This document shows positions 1-8,121 of a stretch of 64,000 nucleotides of DNA, one piece after another; the first letter of the stretch is position 1, and every line of letters starts with the position of its first letter. A model generated the notes under the pieces. That model was given only the letters and a program-made list of their open reading frames with translations. It was not told where the DNA came from and searched no databases. Source of the DNA: Polaromonas sp. YR568 (lineage in GTDB: Bacteria > Pseudomonadota > Gammaproteobacteria > Burkholderiales > Burkholderiaceae_C); NCBI RefSeq assembly GCF_900116715.1, contig NZ_FPBM01000001.1, positions 808,784-872,783 on the forward strand, read 5' to 3'. The position numbers and the translations under genes are program-made.

Positions 1-366
1 CTCGGCGTTTTCTTCGGCGCCCCGCATGGAGGCCACCACGATCATGCAGCCGGGCGGCGTGCCTGAGCTCACATAGGTGCCGGCATTGATGCGCAGCACC
101 GCCTCGATCGCCGCGCGGGCCGTGGGCTCGTTTTGCAAAGCCTGCGAAAGCGCGATGCACTCCACGCTGTTGTAGTACTGCACCGCTTCCCGGAAGAGCG
201 CCTCTTTGCAGCCAAAGGCCGCATACAGGCTGGGCTTGTTGATGCCCATGGCCTCGGTGAGCTCGCCCATGGACGCGCCCTCATAGCCTTGCGACCAGAA
301 GACCTGCATGGCTTTGCCCAGGGCTTCTTCGCGGTCGAATGCGCGGGGTCTTCCTCGTTCAGTCAT
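1..366 (-). CDS. TetR/AcrR-family transcriptional repressor, C-terminus cut by window edge
   Basis: Reading leftward from an ATG at 366, 122 codons stay open to the window edge, so only the N-terminal part is visible. The start (MTERGRPRAFDREEALG) and a helix-turn-helix at about residues 31-50 (TEAMGINKPSLYAAFG) are classic TetR features; the ligand-binding half is mostly missing. The gene is divergent from the SDR oxidoreductase at 538. The 170 bp between them carries two TACC-N4-GGTA palindromes (401-412 and 466-485), so the protein very probably represses itself and the SDR-gdx operon. The inducer cannot be read from the sequence. Family assignment is firm; the target is inferred from position. 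Confidence 0.9.
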   Translation of the reverse strand, partial: MTERGRPRAFDREEALGKAMQVFWSQGYEGASMGELTEAMGINKPSLYAAFGCKEALFREAVQYYNSVECIALSQALQNEPTARAAIEAVLRINAGTYVSSGTPPGCMIVVASMRGAEENAE

Positions 367-400
367 GAATATGCGGATTTCGCTGGAAATGTGGTTTTTG

Positions 401-412
401 TACCAACAGGTA
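401..412. promoter_or_regulatory. Candidate TetR operator 1 (TACC-AACA-GGTA)
   Basis: A perfect 4+4 bp inverted repeat, TACC and GGTA around a 4-bp spacer, 35 bp upstream of the TetR start. It has the same core and spacing as the longer palindrome at 466-485. Two copies of one palindrome between divergent regulator and target genes is the usual layout for TetR autoregulation. The operator role is inferred. Confidence 0.5.
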
Positions 413-465
413 AATAATTATTGAGACTCGGCTTTTTAAAGGCTTTTGGAGGTTACCATGCCAAT

Positions 466-485
466 TTTATACCAATCGGTATAAA
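466..485. promoter_or_regulatory. Candidate TetR operator 2 (8-bp arms, TTTATACC-AATC-GGTATAAA)
   Basis: A perfect inverted repeat with 8-bp arms and a 4-bp spacer, 52 bp upstream of the SDR start. It shares the TACC-N4-GGTA core with 401-412. Its AT-rich arms could also overlap a promoter for the SDR operon. This is the strongest palindrome in the region. Confidence 0.6.
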
Positions 486-537
486 TTAAATCCACTGAAC
501 TCCAACCCCTTCAAACCTCTCTGAAAAAGGAAGCAAC

Positions 538-1278
538 ATGCAGGATCTCAAAGGCAAGGCCGCCCTGGTCACCGGCGCAAGCCGCGGCATAGGCGCCGCT
601 ATCGCAAGGCGCCTGGCGGAACGCGGCGCCGACGTCGCCATCACCTATGTCAACTCGGCAGGCCGCGCAGCGGAAGTCGTCAAACAGATCGAGGCTGCGG
701 GCAGCCGCGGCCTGGCCATCCAGGCCGACAGCGCCGACGTGGCGCCCCTGGTGGCGGCCGTCAACCAGGCCGCCGCGGCCTTCGGCCGGCTCGACATCCT
801 GGTCAACAACGCCGGGATCTTTCCCTACGGCCCGCCTGAAGACGTGACGCTGGCGCAGATCGACCAGACCCTGGCCATCCATGTGCGCGGGGTGTTTGTC
901 GCCTCGCAGGCCGCGCTCAAACACATGGGTGCGGGCGGGCGCATCATTTCCATCGGCTCCTGCTTTGCGCAGCGTGTGCCCCACGGCGGCGTCACCCTGT
1001 ATTCAATGAGCAAGTCGGCCCTGATCGGCTTTACCAAAGGCCTGGCGCGCGACGTGGGCGCACGCGGCATCACCGTCAATGTGATTGACCCAGGCTCTAC
1101 CGACACCGACATGAACCCCGCCACAGCCGCCGGCGCCGACGGCCAGCGCGCCCTCACCGCGCTGGGCCATTTCGGCAAACCGGAAGACGTCGCCTCCATG
1201 GCCGCTTACCTGGCGAGCGACGAGGCCCGCGTGGTCACCGGCGCCTCGATTGCTGTTGACGGTGGCGCGAATGCATAA
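538..1278 (+). CDS. Short-chain dehydrogenase/reductase (SDR), 246 aa
   Basis: A classical SDR of normal length. Visible motifs are the nucleotide-binding TGASRGIG (residues 12-19), NNAG (90-93), the active-site Ser around 141, and Tyr155/Lys159 in YSMSK. The protein ends in VTGASIAVDGGANA, the usual FabG-like C-terminus. A good Shine-Dalgarno (AAAGGAAG) precedes the ATG at 538. The motifs predict an NAD(P)H-dependent cytoplasmic oxidoreductase; the substrate is not evident. It heads an operon with the Gdx exporter 15 bp downstream and lies opposite a TetR gene, which suggests induction by a small molecule. The family call is certain, the substrate unknown. Confidence 0.93.
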   Translation: MQDLKGKAALVTGASRGIGAAIARRLAERGADVAITYVNSAGRAAEVVKQIEAAGSRGLAIQADSADVAPLVAAVNQAAAAFGRLDILVNNAGIFPYGPPEDVTLAQIDQTLAIHVRGVFVASQAALKHMGAGGRIISIGSCFAQRVPHGGVTLYSMSKSALIGFTKGLARDVGARGITVNVIDPGSTDTDMNPATAAGADGQRALTALGHFGKPEDVASMAAYLASDEARVVTGASIAVDGGANA

Positions 1279-1293
1279 CGAAAGCGTCTTCGC

Positions 1294-1617
1294 ATGACGG
1301 CCGGCTGGGCGTGGCTGCTGGCCGCGGGCCTGTTTGAAATCGTCTGGGCCAGCGCGCTCAAGCACGCCGACGGCTTCAGCCGGCCCTGGCCCACGGCGCT
1401 GGGCATTGGGGCGGCCATCGCCAGCTTCTGGATGTTGGCCCTGGCGCTGCGGGTGCTGCCCATGGGCGTGGCCTACGCCGCCTGGACGGGCATAGGCATC
1501 ATGGGCACCGCCGTGGTGGGCGCGGCGATCTTTCATGAAGCCCTCTCGGCCGGGCAGGTGGCGTCACTGGTGCTGATTCTTGCGGGGGTTGCCGGGCTCA
1601 AGCTGTTTTCAGGCTGA
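1294..1617 (+). CDS. gdx: Small multidrug resistance transporter of the Gdx/SugE type (guanidinium exporter), 107 aa
   Basis: A four-helix SMR protein. The glutamate in FEIVWASALK (Glu15) matches the conserved proton/substrate site, and PMGVAYAAWTGIGIMG matches the SugE/Gdx signature rather than EmrE. Members of this branch export guanidinium in exchange for protons as dual-topology dimers in the inner membrane. It follows the SDR gene by 15 bp with no room for a guanidine riboswitch, so control is probably by the upstream TetR protein. Gdx is known from the family; guanidinium specificity here is inferred from the motif. Confidence 0.85.
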   Translation: MTAGWAWLLAAGLFEIVWASALKHADGFSRPWPTALGIGAAIASFWMLALALRVLPMGVAYAAWTGIGIMGTAVVGAAIFHEALSAGQVASLVLILAGVAGLKLFSG

Positions 1618-1675
1618 ACCGGCCCGCCGCACACTTTGTAGTGCGCTTGTCAAACAAATGTGCAAGGATGGCCGG

Positions 1676-2773
1676 ATGCACGACCTGCCTCCGAGCACCG
1701 GCGCGGAAAGCCCTCGCAGCCTTCACAGCCCCTACAGCCTCACCCCGGCGCGGGACGCGGCCGCCAGCTTTGCCGAGCTGGAGGAGCTGAAAGCCATTCT
1801 GCTGGCCGGCAGCGCGCACTTCGATGTCGCTGTCGTTGCCGAGGCGCACACGCTTTCGCCCTCCTTTCCGCTCTACACCGCCAGCATCGGCTCGGCCGAC
1901 CCGCTGGCGCCCGCGGTGGGTTTTTTCGGCGGCATCCATGGGCTGGAGCGCATCGGCACGCAGCTCATCCTGCACTACATGCGCGCATTGCTGCACCGCC
2001 TGGAGTGGGACGAGCTGCTGCACCGCCAGCTTGAAAAAATACGCCTGGTGTTCATGCCCATCGTCAACCCCGGCGGCATGTGGGCGCACAAGCGCGCCAA
2101 CCCGCAAGGCGTTGATTTGATGCGCAATGCGCCGCAGCGCGCCGACAGCCGCGTGCCCTGGTTGGCGGGCGGGCAGACGCTGAGCGCGCTGCTGCCCTGG
2201 TATTGCGGCCGGCCCGGCACGCCCATGGAAGTCGAAAGCGCCGCGCTGCTACAGGTGGTGCGCGAGCAGCTCGCCACCCGCCCCTTCAGCCTGGCGCTGG
2301 ACTGCCATTCGGGCTACGGCTTTCAGGACAGCATCTGGTTTCCGTATGCGCGCACACGCAAGCTGCTGGGCCACCTGCCTGAGATGTTTGCGCTGCGGAC
2401 CATGCTGGAGCAATCTCACCCGCACCATGCCTACAGCTTCGAGCCGCAAAGCAACCAGTACCTGCTGCACGGCGACCTGTGGGACCACGCGTACGACCAC
2501 GCGCCGGCGGGCAACGTCTTTTTGCCGATGACGCTGGAGCTCGGCTCCTGGCTGTGGATACGCAAGAACCCGCGCCAGCTGTTCTCGCGGCACGGCATCT
2601 TCAACCCCATGAAGGCGCACCGCACCAAGCGCGTGCTGCGCCGCCATGCCGACCTGCTGGACTTCCTCACGCGCGCCGCCTTTGCCGTGCCGCGCTGGCT
2701 GCCCGAGGGCGAGCAGCGCGCGCAGCTCGCGCGGCAAGCCACGGCCTATTGGCGGCCAAGGCGGGTGCTCTGA
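1676..2773 (+). CDS. M14-type zinc carboxypeptidase-like protein, 365 aa
   Basis: The zinc site is readable: His88 and Glu91 in GIHGLERIG, then His211 in ALDCHSGYG, and the likely catalytic Glu288 in MTLELGSW. This arrangement (HxxE, distant His, late Glu) is that of M14 metallocarboxypeptidases and their succinylglutamate-desuccinylase-like relatives. The ATG at 1676 is chosen because AAGGA lies 7-8 bp upstream; the frame is open back to 1580, inside the gdx gene. There is no signal peptide, so it acts in the cytoplasm. Its stop TGA overlaps the ATG of the alpha/beta hydrolase by one base, so the two are translationally coupled. The substrate is unknown. Confidence 0.82.
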   Translation: MHDLPPSTGAESPRSLHSPYSLTPARDAAASFAELEELKAILLAGSAHFDVAVVAEAHTLSPSFPLYTASIGSADPLAPAVGFFGGIHGLERIGTQLILHYMRALLHRLEWDELLHRQLEKIRLVFMPIVNPGGMWAHKRANPQGVDLMRNAPQRADSRVPWLAGGQTLSALLPWYCGRPGTPMEVESAALLQVVREQLATRPFSLALDCHSGYGFQDSIWFPYARTRKLLGHLPEMFALRTMLEQSHPHHAYSFEPQSNQYLLHGDLWDHAYDHAPAGNVFLPMTLELGSWLWIRKNPRQLFSRHGIFNPMKAHRTKRVLRRHADLLDFLTRAAFAVPRWLPEGEQRAQLARQATAYWRPRRVL

Positions 2774-3534
2774 TGAGCTGGGTGCTGCTCAGGGGCCTGA
2801 CACGCGAAGCGCGCCACTGGGGCGACTTCGCCGGCCAGCTCGAACGCGCGCTGCCGGGCTCGGCGCAAGAAACCACCCGTGTGCTGGCGCTGGACCTACC
2901 GGGCAACGGCGTGTTCCACAAAGAAGCCTCGCCGCCATCAGTGGCCGCGATGGCGGACTTCGCACGTGCGCAGTTGCTGGCGCAGGGCCTGCCCCCGCCC
3001 TACCAGTTGGTCGCAATGTCGCTGGGCGGCATGGTCGCGGCCGACTGGGCGCTGCGCTTTCCGGGTGAAGTCGACCGGCTGGTGCTAATCAACACCAGCA
3101 TGCGGCCGCTGGGCAGCGTCACCGAACGCCTGCGCCCGGGCAACTGGCTGCCGCTGGCCATGGTGGCCGCGCGCTGGAGCGATGCGCCCTACGCCGAGAG
3201 CACCATCCACCGGCTGACCTGCAACCGCGCATCACAGCAGGGCGCCGACATCGCGGCATGGACGCACATCCGCAAAGATGCACCCGTGAGCGCCGCCAAC
3301 GCCACGCGCCAGCTAAGGGCCGCCGCCGCATTCACGATGGCAGCGCCACCACCCTGCCCCACGCTTGTGCTCTCATCCGCCGCCGACCACCTGGTGCACC
3401 CGCGCTGCTCCGCCCGGCTGGCCCAGGCCTGGCAGGCCGTGCACCATGTCCACCCCTGGGCCGGGCATGACCTGCCGCATGACGACGCCGAGTGGGTTTG
3501 CCGGCGCATTGCGGGCTGGATGGAAGGCATTTGA
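2773..3534 (+). CDS. Alpha/beta hydrolase, 253 aa
   Basis: An alpha/beta hydrolase with a readable catalytic triad: Ser83 in VAMSLGGM, Asp205 in SSAADHLVHP and His232 in WAGHDLP. The nucleophile elbow has Ala instead of the first Gly of GxSxG, which is tolerated in many members. The ATG at 2773 shares one base with the TGA of the M14 gene, so the pair is an operon. An esterase or amidase role is plausible; the substrate cannot be told. The frame is open further upstream but that stretch is a shadow of the M14 gene. Confidence 0.85.
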   Translation: MSWVLLRGLTREARHWGDFAGQLERALPGSAQETTRVLALDLPGNGVFHKEASPPSVAAMADFARAQLLAQGLPPPYQLVAMSLGGMVAADWALRFPGEVDRLVLINTSMRPLGSVTERLRPGNWLPLAMVAARWSDAPYAESTIHRLTCNRASQQGADIAAWTHIRKDAPVSAANATRQLRAAAAFTMAAPPPCPTLVLSSAADHLVHPRCSARLAQAWQAVHHVHPWAGHDLPHDDAEWVCRRIAGWMEGI

Positions 3535-3560
3535 AAGCTTCTTGAGCGGCTTTTGAGATT

Positions 3561-3614
3561 GCTCTGTTTTTAATAGCTGCTTACGCCCATGTCTAAAGGG
3601 TTGCGGGCATTTTT
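3561..3614 (+). repeat. Dispersed repeat family A, copy 1
   Basis: A copy of an intergenic element with the core ATAGCTGCTTACGCC preceded by a T-rich run and followed about 20 bp later by GCGGGCATTTTT. Related copies lie at 16280, 25895, 36979 and 50006. It sits just after the alpha/beta hydrolase stop. The 3' half can pair partly with the core and ends in a T-run, so it could act as a weak terminator. Confidence 0.7.
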
Positions 3615-3704
3615 CCTTGGCAGAAACCGGGTTTTACGGCCAGCCGCTCGCCGCCGGGGCGCGGCTCAGGCAAAATCATTCCTTGTCTATACAAGACATG
3701 CTCC

Positions 3705-4154
3705 ATGAACAATCCGCCCATCCCTGCGCCCCAAGCCGCGTTTGAAACCGCGCCTGAGCACACGCAAGCCGCCTCACCCGAAGCGCAAGCCGTGACCGCC
3801 AAGGCCAGCGCCGCGCCCACGCGCAACAAACGCATGTGGGCGCTCGCGCTGGGCACGGCCGCCGTCTGGCACCTGGACCCGGCCCTGGGCGAAATGGCCG
3901 AGATGATCGGCATGATTGCCTGCGCCGGCAACAAGACCATGGCCAAAGACGCCATCACCGAGATGCGCAACAAGGCCGAAAACTTGCGCGGGCAGATTCC
4001 GCCGCTGCCGGCCAGCGCGCTGCTGAAAGTGGTGCGGCGCGCCGAAGCCGCCTGCGGCGCGGTGCTCGACAAAGGCGTGCGCATGAAAGAAGTGCAGGCC
4101 AGCTGGGACCAGTTCCTCACCTGCGTGCGCGCGCTGCAAGACACGCGCAAATAG
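3705..4154 (+). CDS. Conserved-looking hypothetical protein, 149 aa
   Basis: I do not recognise this family. The first 45 residues are Ala/Pro/Thr-rich and probably disordered. A hydrophobic stretch follows (MWALALGTAAVWHL, about residues 44-57), then a mostly helical C-terminal half with a Cys-containing segment (MIGMIACAGNKTMAKDAITE). Its codon use and third-position GC match the neighbours, so it is very likely a real gene. It converges on the MocR gene with only 11 bp between the stops, and repeat copy A1 lies upstream. No function can be proposed. Confidence 0.65.
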   Translation: MNNPPIPAPQAAFETAPEHTQAASPEAQAVTAKASAAPTRNKRMWALALGTAAVWHLDPALGEMAEMIGMIACAGNKTMAKDAITEMRNKAENLRGQIPPLPASALLKVVRRAEAACGAVLDKGVRMKEVQASWDQFLTCVRALQDTRK

Positions 4155-4165
4155 CAAGACGAGCG

Positions 4166-5623
4166 CTAGCGGTACGGGCTTTGCCGCCGCGCCAGCCCGC
4201 CCAGCGTTTGCATCGCGGCTTCGTAGCCATCACTCCACGGGTAACCGTAGTTCAGCCGCAGGCAGTGCCTGAAGTTGCGCCGCGCTGAAAAGATGGGCCC
4301 CGGCGCCACGCTGATGCCCTGCGCCAGCGCTGCCTGGTGCAAGGCCAGCGCATCAAAACCTTCGGCAAACTCCACCCACACAAAATAGCCGCCCGCCGGC
4401 CGCGACACACGCACGCCCGCCGGGAAGTGGCGGGCCAACGCCGCCAGCAAACTGGAAAGCTGCGACTCCATCGCATGGCGCAACTTGCGCAAATGTTTGT
4501 CGTAACCGCCGTACTGCAAATAGTCCGCCACCGCCAGTTGCGCCGGCAGGCTGGCCGACAGCGTGGTCATCAGCCGGAGCCTTTCAATCTGCTGGCCGAA
4601 GCGCCCGGGCGACACCCAACCCACGCGGTAGCCGGGCGCCAGCGTCTTGCTGAAAGAGCTGCAATGCATCACCAGCCCCTTGCGGTCAAACGCCTTGGCG
4701 GGCAGAAAACCCCGGCTGCCGAAATACAGCTCGGCATACACATCGTCTTCAATCAGCGGAATGTCGTGGCTGGCCAGCAGTGCGACCAGCGCCTTCTTTT
4801 TCTCCAGTGGCAAACTGGCGCCCGTGGGGTTTTGAAACGAGGTCATGAACCAGCAGGCCTTGACGGGCCGGCGCTTGAGCGCATCGGCCAGCGCGGCCAG
4901 ATCCAGGCCGTCTTGCGGATGCACCGGAATCTCCAGCGCCTTCATCTTGAGGCGCTCCAGTGCCTGCAGGCTGGCGTAAAAACCGGGCGACTCCACCGCA
5001 ATCAGGTCACCGGGTTGCGCCACCGCCGCCAGGCACAGGTTCAGCGCCTCCAGCGCGCCGTGCGTCACGATGAGCTCTTCAGCCGGCTGCGCCATGCCCA
5101 TGCCCAGGTAGCGCTGCGCGATCTGCCGGCGCAAAGCCTCATCGCCGCGCGGCAGGCTCGCCACTGTGTCGGGCCCCTGCAAAAAGCGCGAGGTGCGCGC
5201 CAGCGACTTGCCCAGGCGCTGTAAGGGAAACAGCCCCGGCGATGCAAAGGCCGAACCCAGCGGCACCATGCCCGGCTCTTGCGCCGCGCCCAGCACCGAG
5301 AACACCAGCTCACTCACATCGGGCCGTTGCGCCACCGTGGCGGCTGCGCGGGCGGATGCCTTGCCGGGCTTGCCATCCGCCGCGCCGCGCGCCGGCGCCG
5401 CCAGTTGCTGCGCGGCCAGGGCCGTCACGTAATAACCTGAGCGCGTCTGCGCCCGCACCAGGCCTTTTTCTTCCAGCTGGTAATAGGCCTTGAAAGCCGT
5501 CGATGCGCTCAGCCCGTGCTGGGCCGTGATGGTGCGAATAGAGGGCAGGCGCGTGCCGGGGGCCAGGCGCCCGGTGCGTATGTCGGCGGCCAGCAGCTCG
5601 GCCAGTTGTTCGTAGCGCTTCAT
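4166..5623 (-). CDS. MocR/PdxR-type regulator: GntR winged helix fused to aminotransferase fold, 485 aa
   Basis: Residues 1-70 form a GntR winged-helix domain (RLAPGTRLPSIRTI, LSASTAFKAYYQLEEKGLV). A linker of about 30 residues leads into a class I/II aminotransferase-like domain with NPTGASLP, IEDDVYAELY and the PLP lysine Lys326 in SSFSKTLAPGYRVGW. Such proteins use PLP or its adducts as effectors and regulate vitamin B6, GABA, taurine or transport genes. It is divergent from the cytochrome genes at 5761. The intergenic region holds the direct repeat TCATCTGATAC twice at 30-bp spacing, a plausible binding site. Targets and ligand are inferred from position only. Confidence 0.93.
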   Translation of the reverse strand: MKRYEQLAELLAADIRTGRLAPGTRLPSIRTITAQHGLSASTAFKAYYQLEEKGLVRAQTRSGYYVTALAAQQLAAPARGAADGKPGKASARAAATVAQRPDVSELVFSVLGAAQEPGMVPLGSAFASPGLFPLQRLGKSLARTSRFLQGPDTVASLPRGDEALRRQIAQRYLGMGMAQPAEELIVTHGALEALNLCLAAVAQPGDLIAVESPGFYASLQALERLKMKALEIPVHPQDGLDLAALADALKRRPVKACWFMTSFQNPTGASLPLEKKKALVALLASHDIPLIEDDVYAELYFGSRGFLPAKAFDRKGLVMHCSSFSKTLAPGYRVGWVSPGRFGQQIERLRLMTTLSASLPAQLAVADYLQYGGYDKHLRKLRHAMESQLSSLLAALARHFPAGVRVSRPAGGYFVWVEFAEGFDALALHQAALAQGISVAPGPIFSARRNFRHCLRLNYGYPWSDGYEAAMQTLGGLARRQSPYR

Positions 5624-5643
5624 GAGAATCCGGATGGAAAAAT

Positions 5644-5726
5644 GCGCAGATGGAAGAAACTCATCTGATACTGCAATTTTCTCTGATTTTTCATCTGATA
5701 CGCTTTTTCTGTCGGCATCTGAGCCT
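5644..5726. promoter_or_regulatory. Direct repeats in the MocR/cytochrome divergent promoter region
   Basis: TCATCTGATAC occurs at 5661-5671 and again at 5691-5701, exactly 30 bp apart (about three helical turns), with a further partial GCATCTGA at 5716-5723 and an inverted GCAGATG at 5646-5652. MocR regulators characteristically bind two direct repeats through their winged-helix dimer. Placement between the divergent genes fits an operator for the regulator at 4166-5623. Function is inferred. Confidence 0.5.
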
Positions 5727-5760
5727 TACGCCAAACGCCCGGCTGGGGCATGATGGCCCC

Positions 5761-6564
5761 ATGCAAAAGCCCCGTTCTGCACAGCCATTGCAGTGCCTTC
5801 TCCATCTGCCCCGCCTGTTCGTTGCGCTCGCCACCGCAGCCTGGCTGGCCGCCAGCCCCGCCGCAGCCGCCCCGCCGCCGTTTGAAGACACCATCGCCCA
5901 GCGCACCATGGCCTGCACCGCCTGCCACGGCCCGCAAGGCCGCGCCGCACCCGACGGCTACTACCCGCGCCTGGCCGGCAAACCTGCGGGCTACCTCTAC
6001 AACCAGTTGCTGAACTTTCGCGACGGGCGCCGCCACTACGGCCTGATGACGCAGCTCATCGCGCCGCTCAGTGACGCCTACCTGATGGAGATCGCGCAAT
6101 ATTTCTCCAAACTCGAAGTACCCTACCCCGCGCCCTTGCCCGCCACGGTTGCGCCCGAAGTTGTGAACCACGGCAAGCAACTGGTCATGCAAGGCGACGC
6201 CGCACGCCAGGTGCCCGCCTGCGTGCAATGCCACGGCCAGGCCATGACGGGCGTGGCGCCCGGCATCCCGGGCCTGCTGGGCCTGCCGCGCGACTACCTC
6301 AATGCCCAGCTGGGCGCATGGAAGGCCGGCCAGCGCCGCGCGCATGCGCCTGACTGCATGAAAGAAGTGGTGTCTCGCCTCACGCTGGAAGACATCAACG
6401 CCGTCGCCAGCTGGCTGGCCGCGCAGCCGCTGCCGGCCAGCACCAAGCCGGCCACCTCGCTGCCGCCACTGGCAGCGGGCGCGCAAGGCATTACCTGCGG
6501 CAGCGCGCCTGAAGTGCCACTGACTCCAGCCACCACCACAGCACCCGCGAAAGCCCAAAAATGA
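5761..6564 (+). CDS. Exported di-haem c-type cytochrome, 267 aa
   Basis: Two haem c motifs are visible: CTACH at residues 52-56 and CVQCH at 154-158, spaced as in c4-like tandem cytochromes. The chosen ATG at 5761 gives a signal peptide (hydrophobic LFVALATAAWLAASPAAAA) with cleavage near residue 37; the frame is open upstream but lacks this logic. The product should sit in the periplasm and carry electrons. The stop overlaps the next ATG (ATGA at 6561), so it is coupled to the tri-haem cytochrome. No dehydrogenase or oxidase gene lies nearby to name the partner. Confidence 0.88.
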   Translation: MQKPRSAQPLQCLLHLPRLFVALATAAWLAASPAAAAPPPFEDTIAQRTMACTACHGPQGRAAPDGYYPRLAGKPAGYLYNQLLNFRDGRRHYGLMTQLIAPLSDAYLMEIAQYFSKLEVPYPAPLPATVAPEVVNHGKQLVMQGDAARQVPACVQCHGQAMTGVAPGIPGLLGLPRDYLNAQLGAWKAGQRRAHAPDCMKEVVSRLTLEDINAVASWLAAQPLPASTKPATSLPPLAAGAQGITCGSAPEVPLTPATTTAPAKAQK

Positions 6565-7847
6565 AAAAGGCTTTCCAAATCCTGCTGGCCCTGGTGCTGC
6601 TCACCGTCGCTTTGGGCGCCCTGGTCTGGGCCCTCAATGTGCGCGGCGAGGTCGATGTGAAAACCCCGGTGGCCGCCGCCTCGCCCAGCGACGGCATGGT
6701 GGCGCGCGGCGCCTACCTGGCGCGCGCCGGCAACTGCCAGACCTGCCACACCGCGCAGGGCGGGCAGCCCTATGCGGGCGGCCTGGGCATCGCCACGCCC
6801 TTCGGCACCGTGTTCACCTCCAACCTCACGCCCGACGACAAGACCGGCATAGGCACGTGGTCGTCATCGCACTTCTGGCGGGCCATGCACAACGGCCGCT
6901 CCAAAGACGGGCGTCTGCTGTACCCGGCTTTTCCGTACACCAGCTACACCCAGGTCACGCGTGAAGATTCCGACGCCATCTTTGCCTACCTGCAAAGCCT
7001 GCCCGCCGTGGTGCAAGCCAACCAACCGCATGCGCTGCGCTTTCCTTATCAGTCACAAGCGGCGCTGGCCGTGTGGCGCGCGCTTTACTTCAGCCCCGGC
7101 GTGTATGAGCCAGACACCGCACGCAACGCCGAGTGGAACCGCGGCGCCTATCTGGTCAAGGGCCTGGGCCACTGCGCGGCCTGCCACACCGCGCGCAATG
7201 CACTGGGCGCCAGCGACGAAGGCCTGGACCTGGCCGGCGGCCTGATCCCGATGCAGAACTGGTATGCGCCCTCGCTCACCTCGCCGTACGAAGCCGGCGT
7301 GAGCGACTGGGACAAGCAGCACATCGTGAGCCTGCTGAAAAACGGCGTGTCGCCTCGCGCATCTGTCACCGGCCCGATGGCTGAAGTCGTGCAGCGCAGC
7401 ACCCAGTACTTGAGCGACGCCGACCTGGGCGCGATGGCGCAGTTCTTAAAAGAGCTGCCCGCCTCGCACACCACACCGCCCGAGCCGGCCTCCATCAAGA
7501 CCCAAGGCGAGTCGGTGGAACGCGCCGCCAAGCTCTACGAACAAAACTGCGCGCAATGCCACGGCGCCAAAGGCGAAGGCATTGCCAACGCCTACCCGGC
7601 CCTCGCCGGCAACCGCGCAGTGACCATGGGTCAGGCCTCCAACCTGGTGCAGATCGTTCTCAACGGCGGCTACGCACCCGCCACACAAGGCAACCCCCGG
7701 CCCTTCGGCATGCCGCCCTTTGTATTGGTGCTCAACGACACAGACATGGCGCTGATGCTCACGCACATCCGCCAGTCGTGGGGCAACCGCGCGAGCGAAA
7801 TCACGCCGCTCGAAGTGAACCGCATCCGCGCCAGCACGGGGCGGTAG
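6561..7847 (+). CDS. Membrane-anchored tri-haem cytochrome c, alcohol/gluconate dehydrogenase subunit-like, 428 aa
   Basis: Three haem-binding motifs lie at CQTCH (59-63), CAACH (205-209) and CAQCH (330-334). The N-terminus is a single uncleaved-looking hydrophobic helix (about residues 5-25), so the protein is probably anchored in the inner membrane and faces the periplasm. Length and haem spacing match the cytochrome subunit of membrane alcohol, aldehyde or gluconate dehydrogenases, which passes electrons to ubiquinone or an oxidase. No flavin, PQQ or molybdopterin catalytic subunit is encoded beside it, which is unusual for that family. It is coupled to the di-haem cytochrome by an ATGA overlap. 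Confidence 0.88.
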   Translation: MKKAFQILLALVLLTVALGALVWALNVRGEVDVKTPVAAASPSDGMVARGAYLARAGNCQTCHTAQGGQPYAGGLGIATPFGTVFTSNLTPDDKTGIGTWSSSHFWRAMHNGRSKDGRLLYPAFPYTSYTQVTREDSDAIFAYLQSLPAVVQANQPHALRFPYQSQAALAVWRALYFSPGVYEPDTARNAEWNRGAYLVKGLGHCAACHTARNALGASDEGLDLAGGLIPMQNWYAPSLTSPYEAGVSDWDKQHIVSLLKNGVSPRASVTGPMAEVVQRSTQYLSDADLGAMAQFLKELPASHTTPPEPASIKTQGESVERAAKLYEQNCAQCHGAKGEGIANAYPALAGNRAVTMGQASNLVQIVLNGGYAPATQGNPRPFGMPPFVLVLNDTDMALMLTHIRQSWGNRASEITPLEVNRIRASTGR

Positions 7848-7857
7848 CCGGGTGCGG

Positions 7858-7884
7858 GGCGCGCCGCAAGCGCGCCGCTTCTTT
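7858..7884 (+). terminator. Candidate terminator after the cytochrome operon
   Basis: A perfect 7-bp stem (GGCGCGC at 7858-7864 and GCGCGCC at 7870-7876) with a 5-nt loop is followed by GCTTCTTTC, a broken T-run. It lies 11 bp after the stop of the tri-haem gene. The stem is strong, the T-tract poor. Confidence 0.45.
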
Positions 7885-8121
7885 CGACTCTTTCATTTCA
7901 GACCACGCTGATAACCCACGGTTATGGCTGACGCAGGGTATGTGGGGCTGCCTACCCGCGGCGTTTGCACGTCAAATTTGCCCAGCCCGTTGTGACACCG
8001 GCAAGCCCCGCATCAAGACGGGGCCTGGACCGCACGCAACGGGCCGGGTCTGCCGGCCGCAATGCTTTGAAGGCATGTGCCGTCATCACCCCCTTACAAC
8101 CAGACAACGAGGGAGATGGCC
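7885..8121. other. Leader region upstream of the autotransporter, no gene seen
   Basis: About 240 bp without a convincing gene or recognised RNA. It contains a short complementary pair (CCCCG at about 8006 and CGGGG at about 8019) and ends in a good Shine-Dalgarno (GAGGGAG, 8109-8115) for the ATG at 8122. A promoter for the autotransporter presumably lies here; I could not fix the -35 and -10 elements. Confidence 0.3.

Noticed and set aside
1278..1294. A guanidine riboswitch ahead of the gdx gene
   Set aside because: Only 15 bp separate gdx from the SDR gene, and the region upstream of the SDR gene carries TetR-type palindromes rather than a guanidine-aptamer layout.
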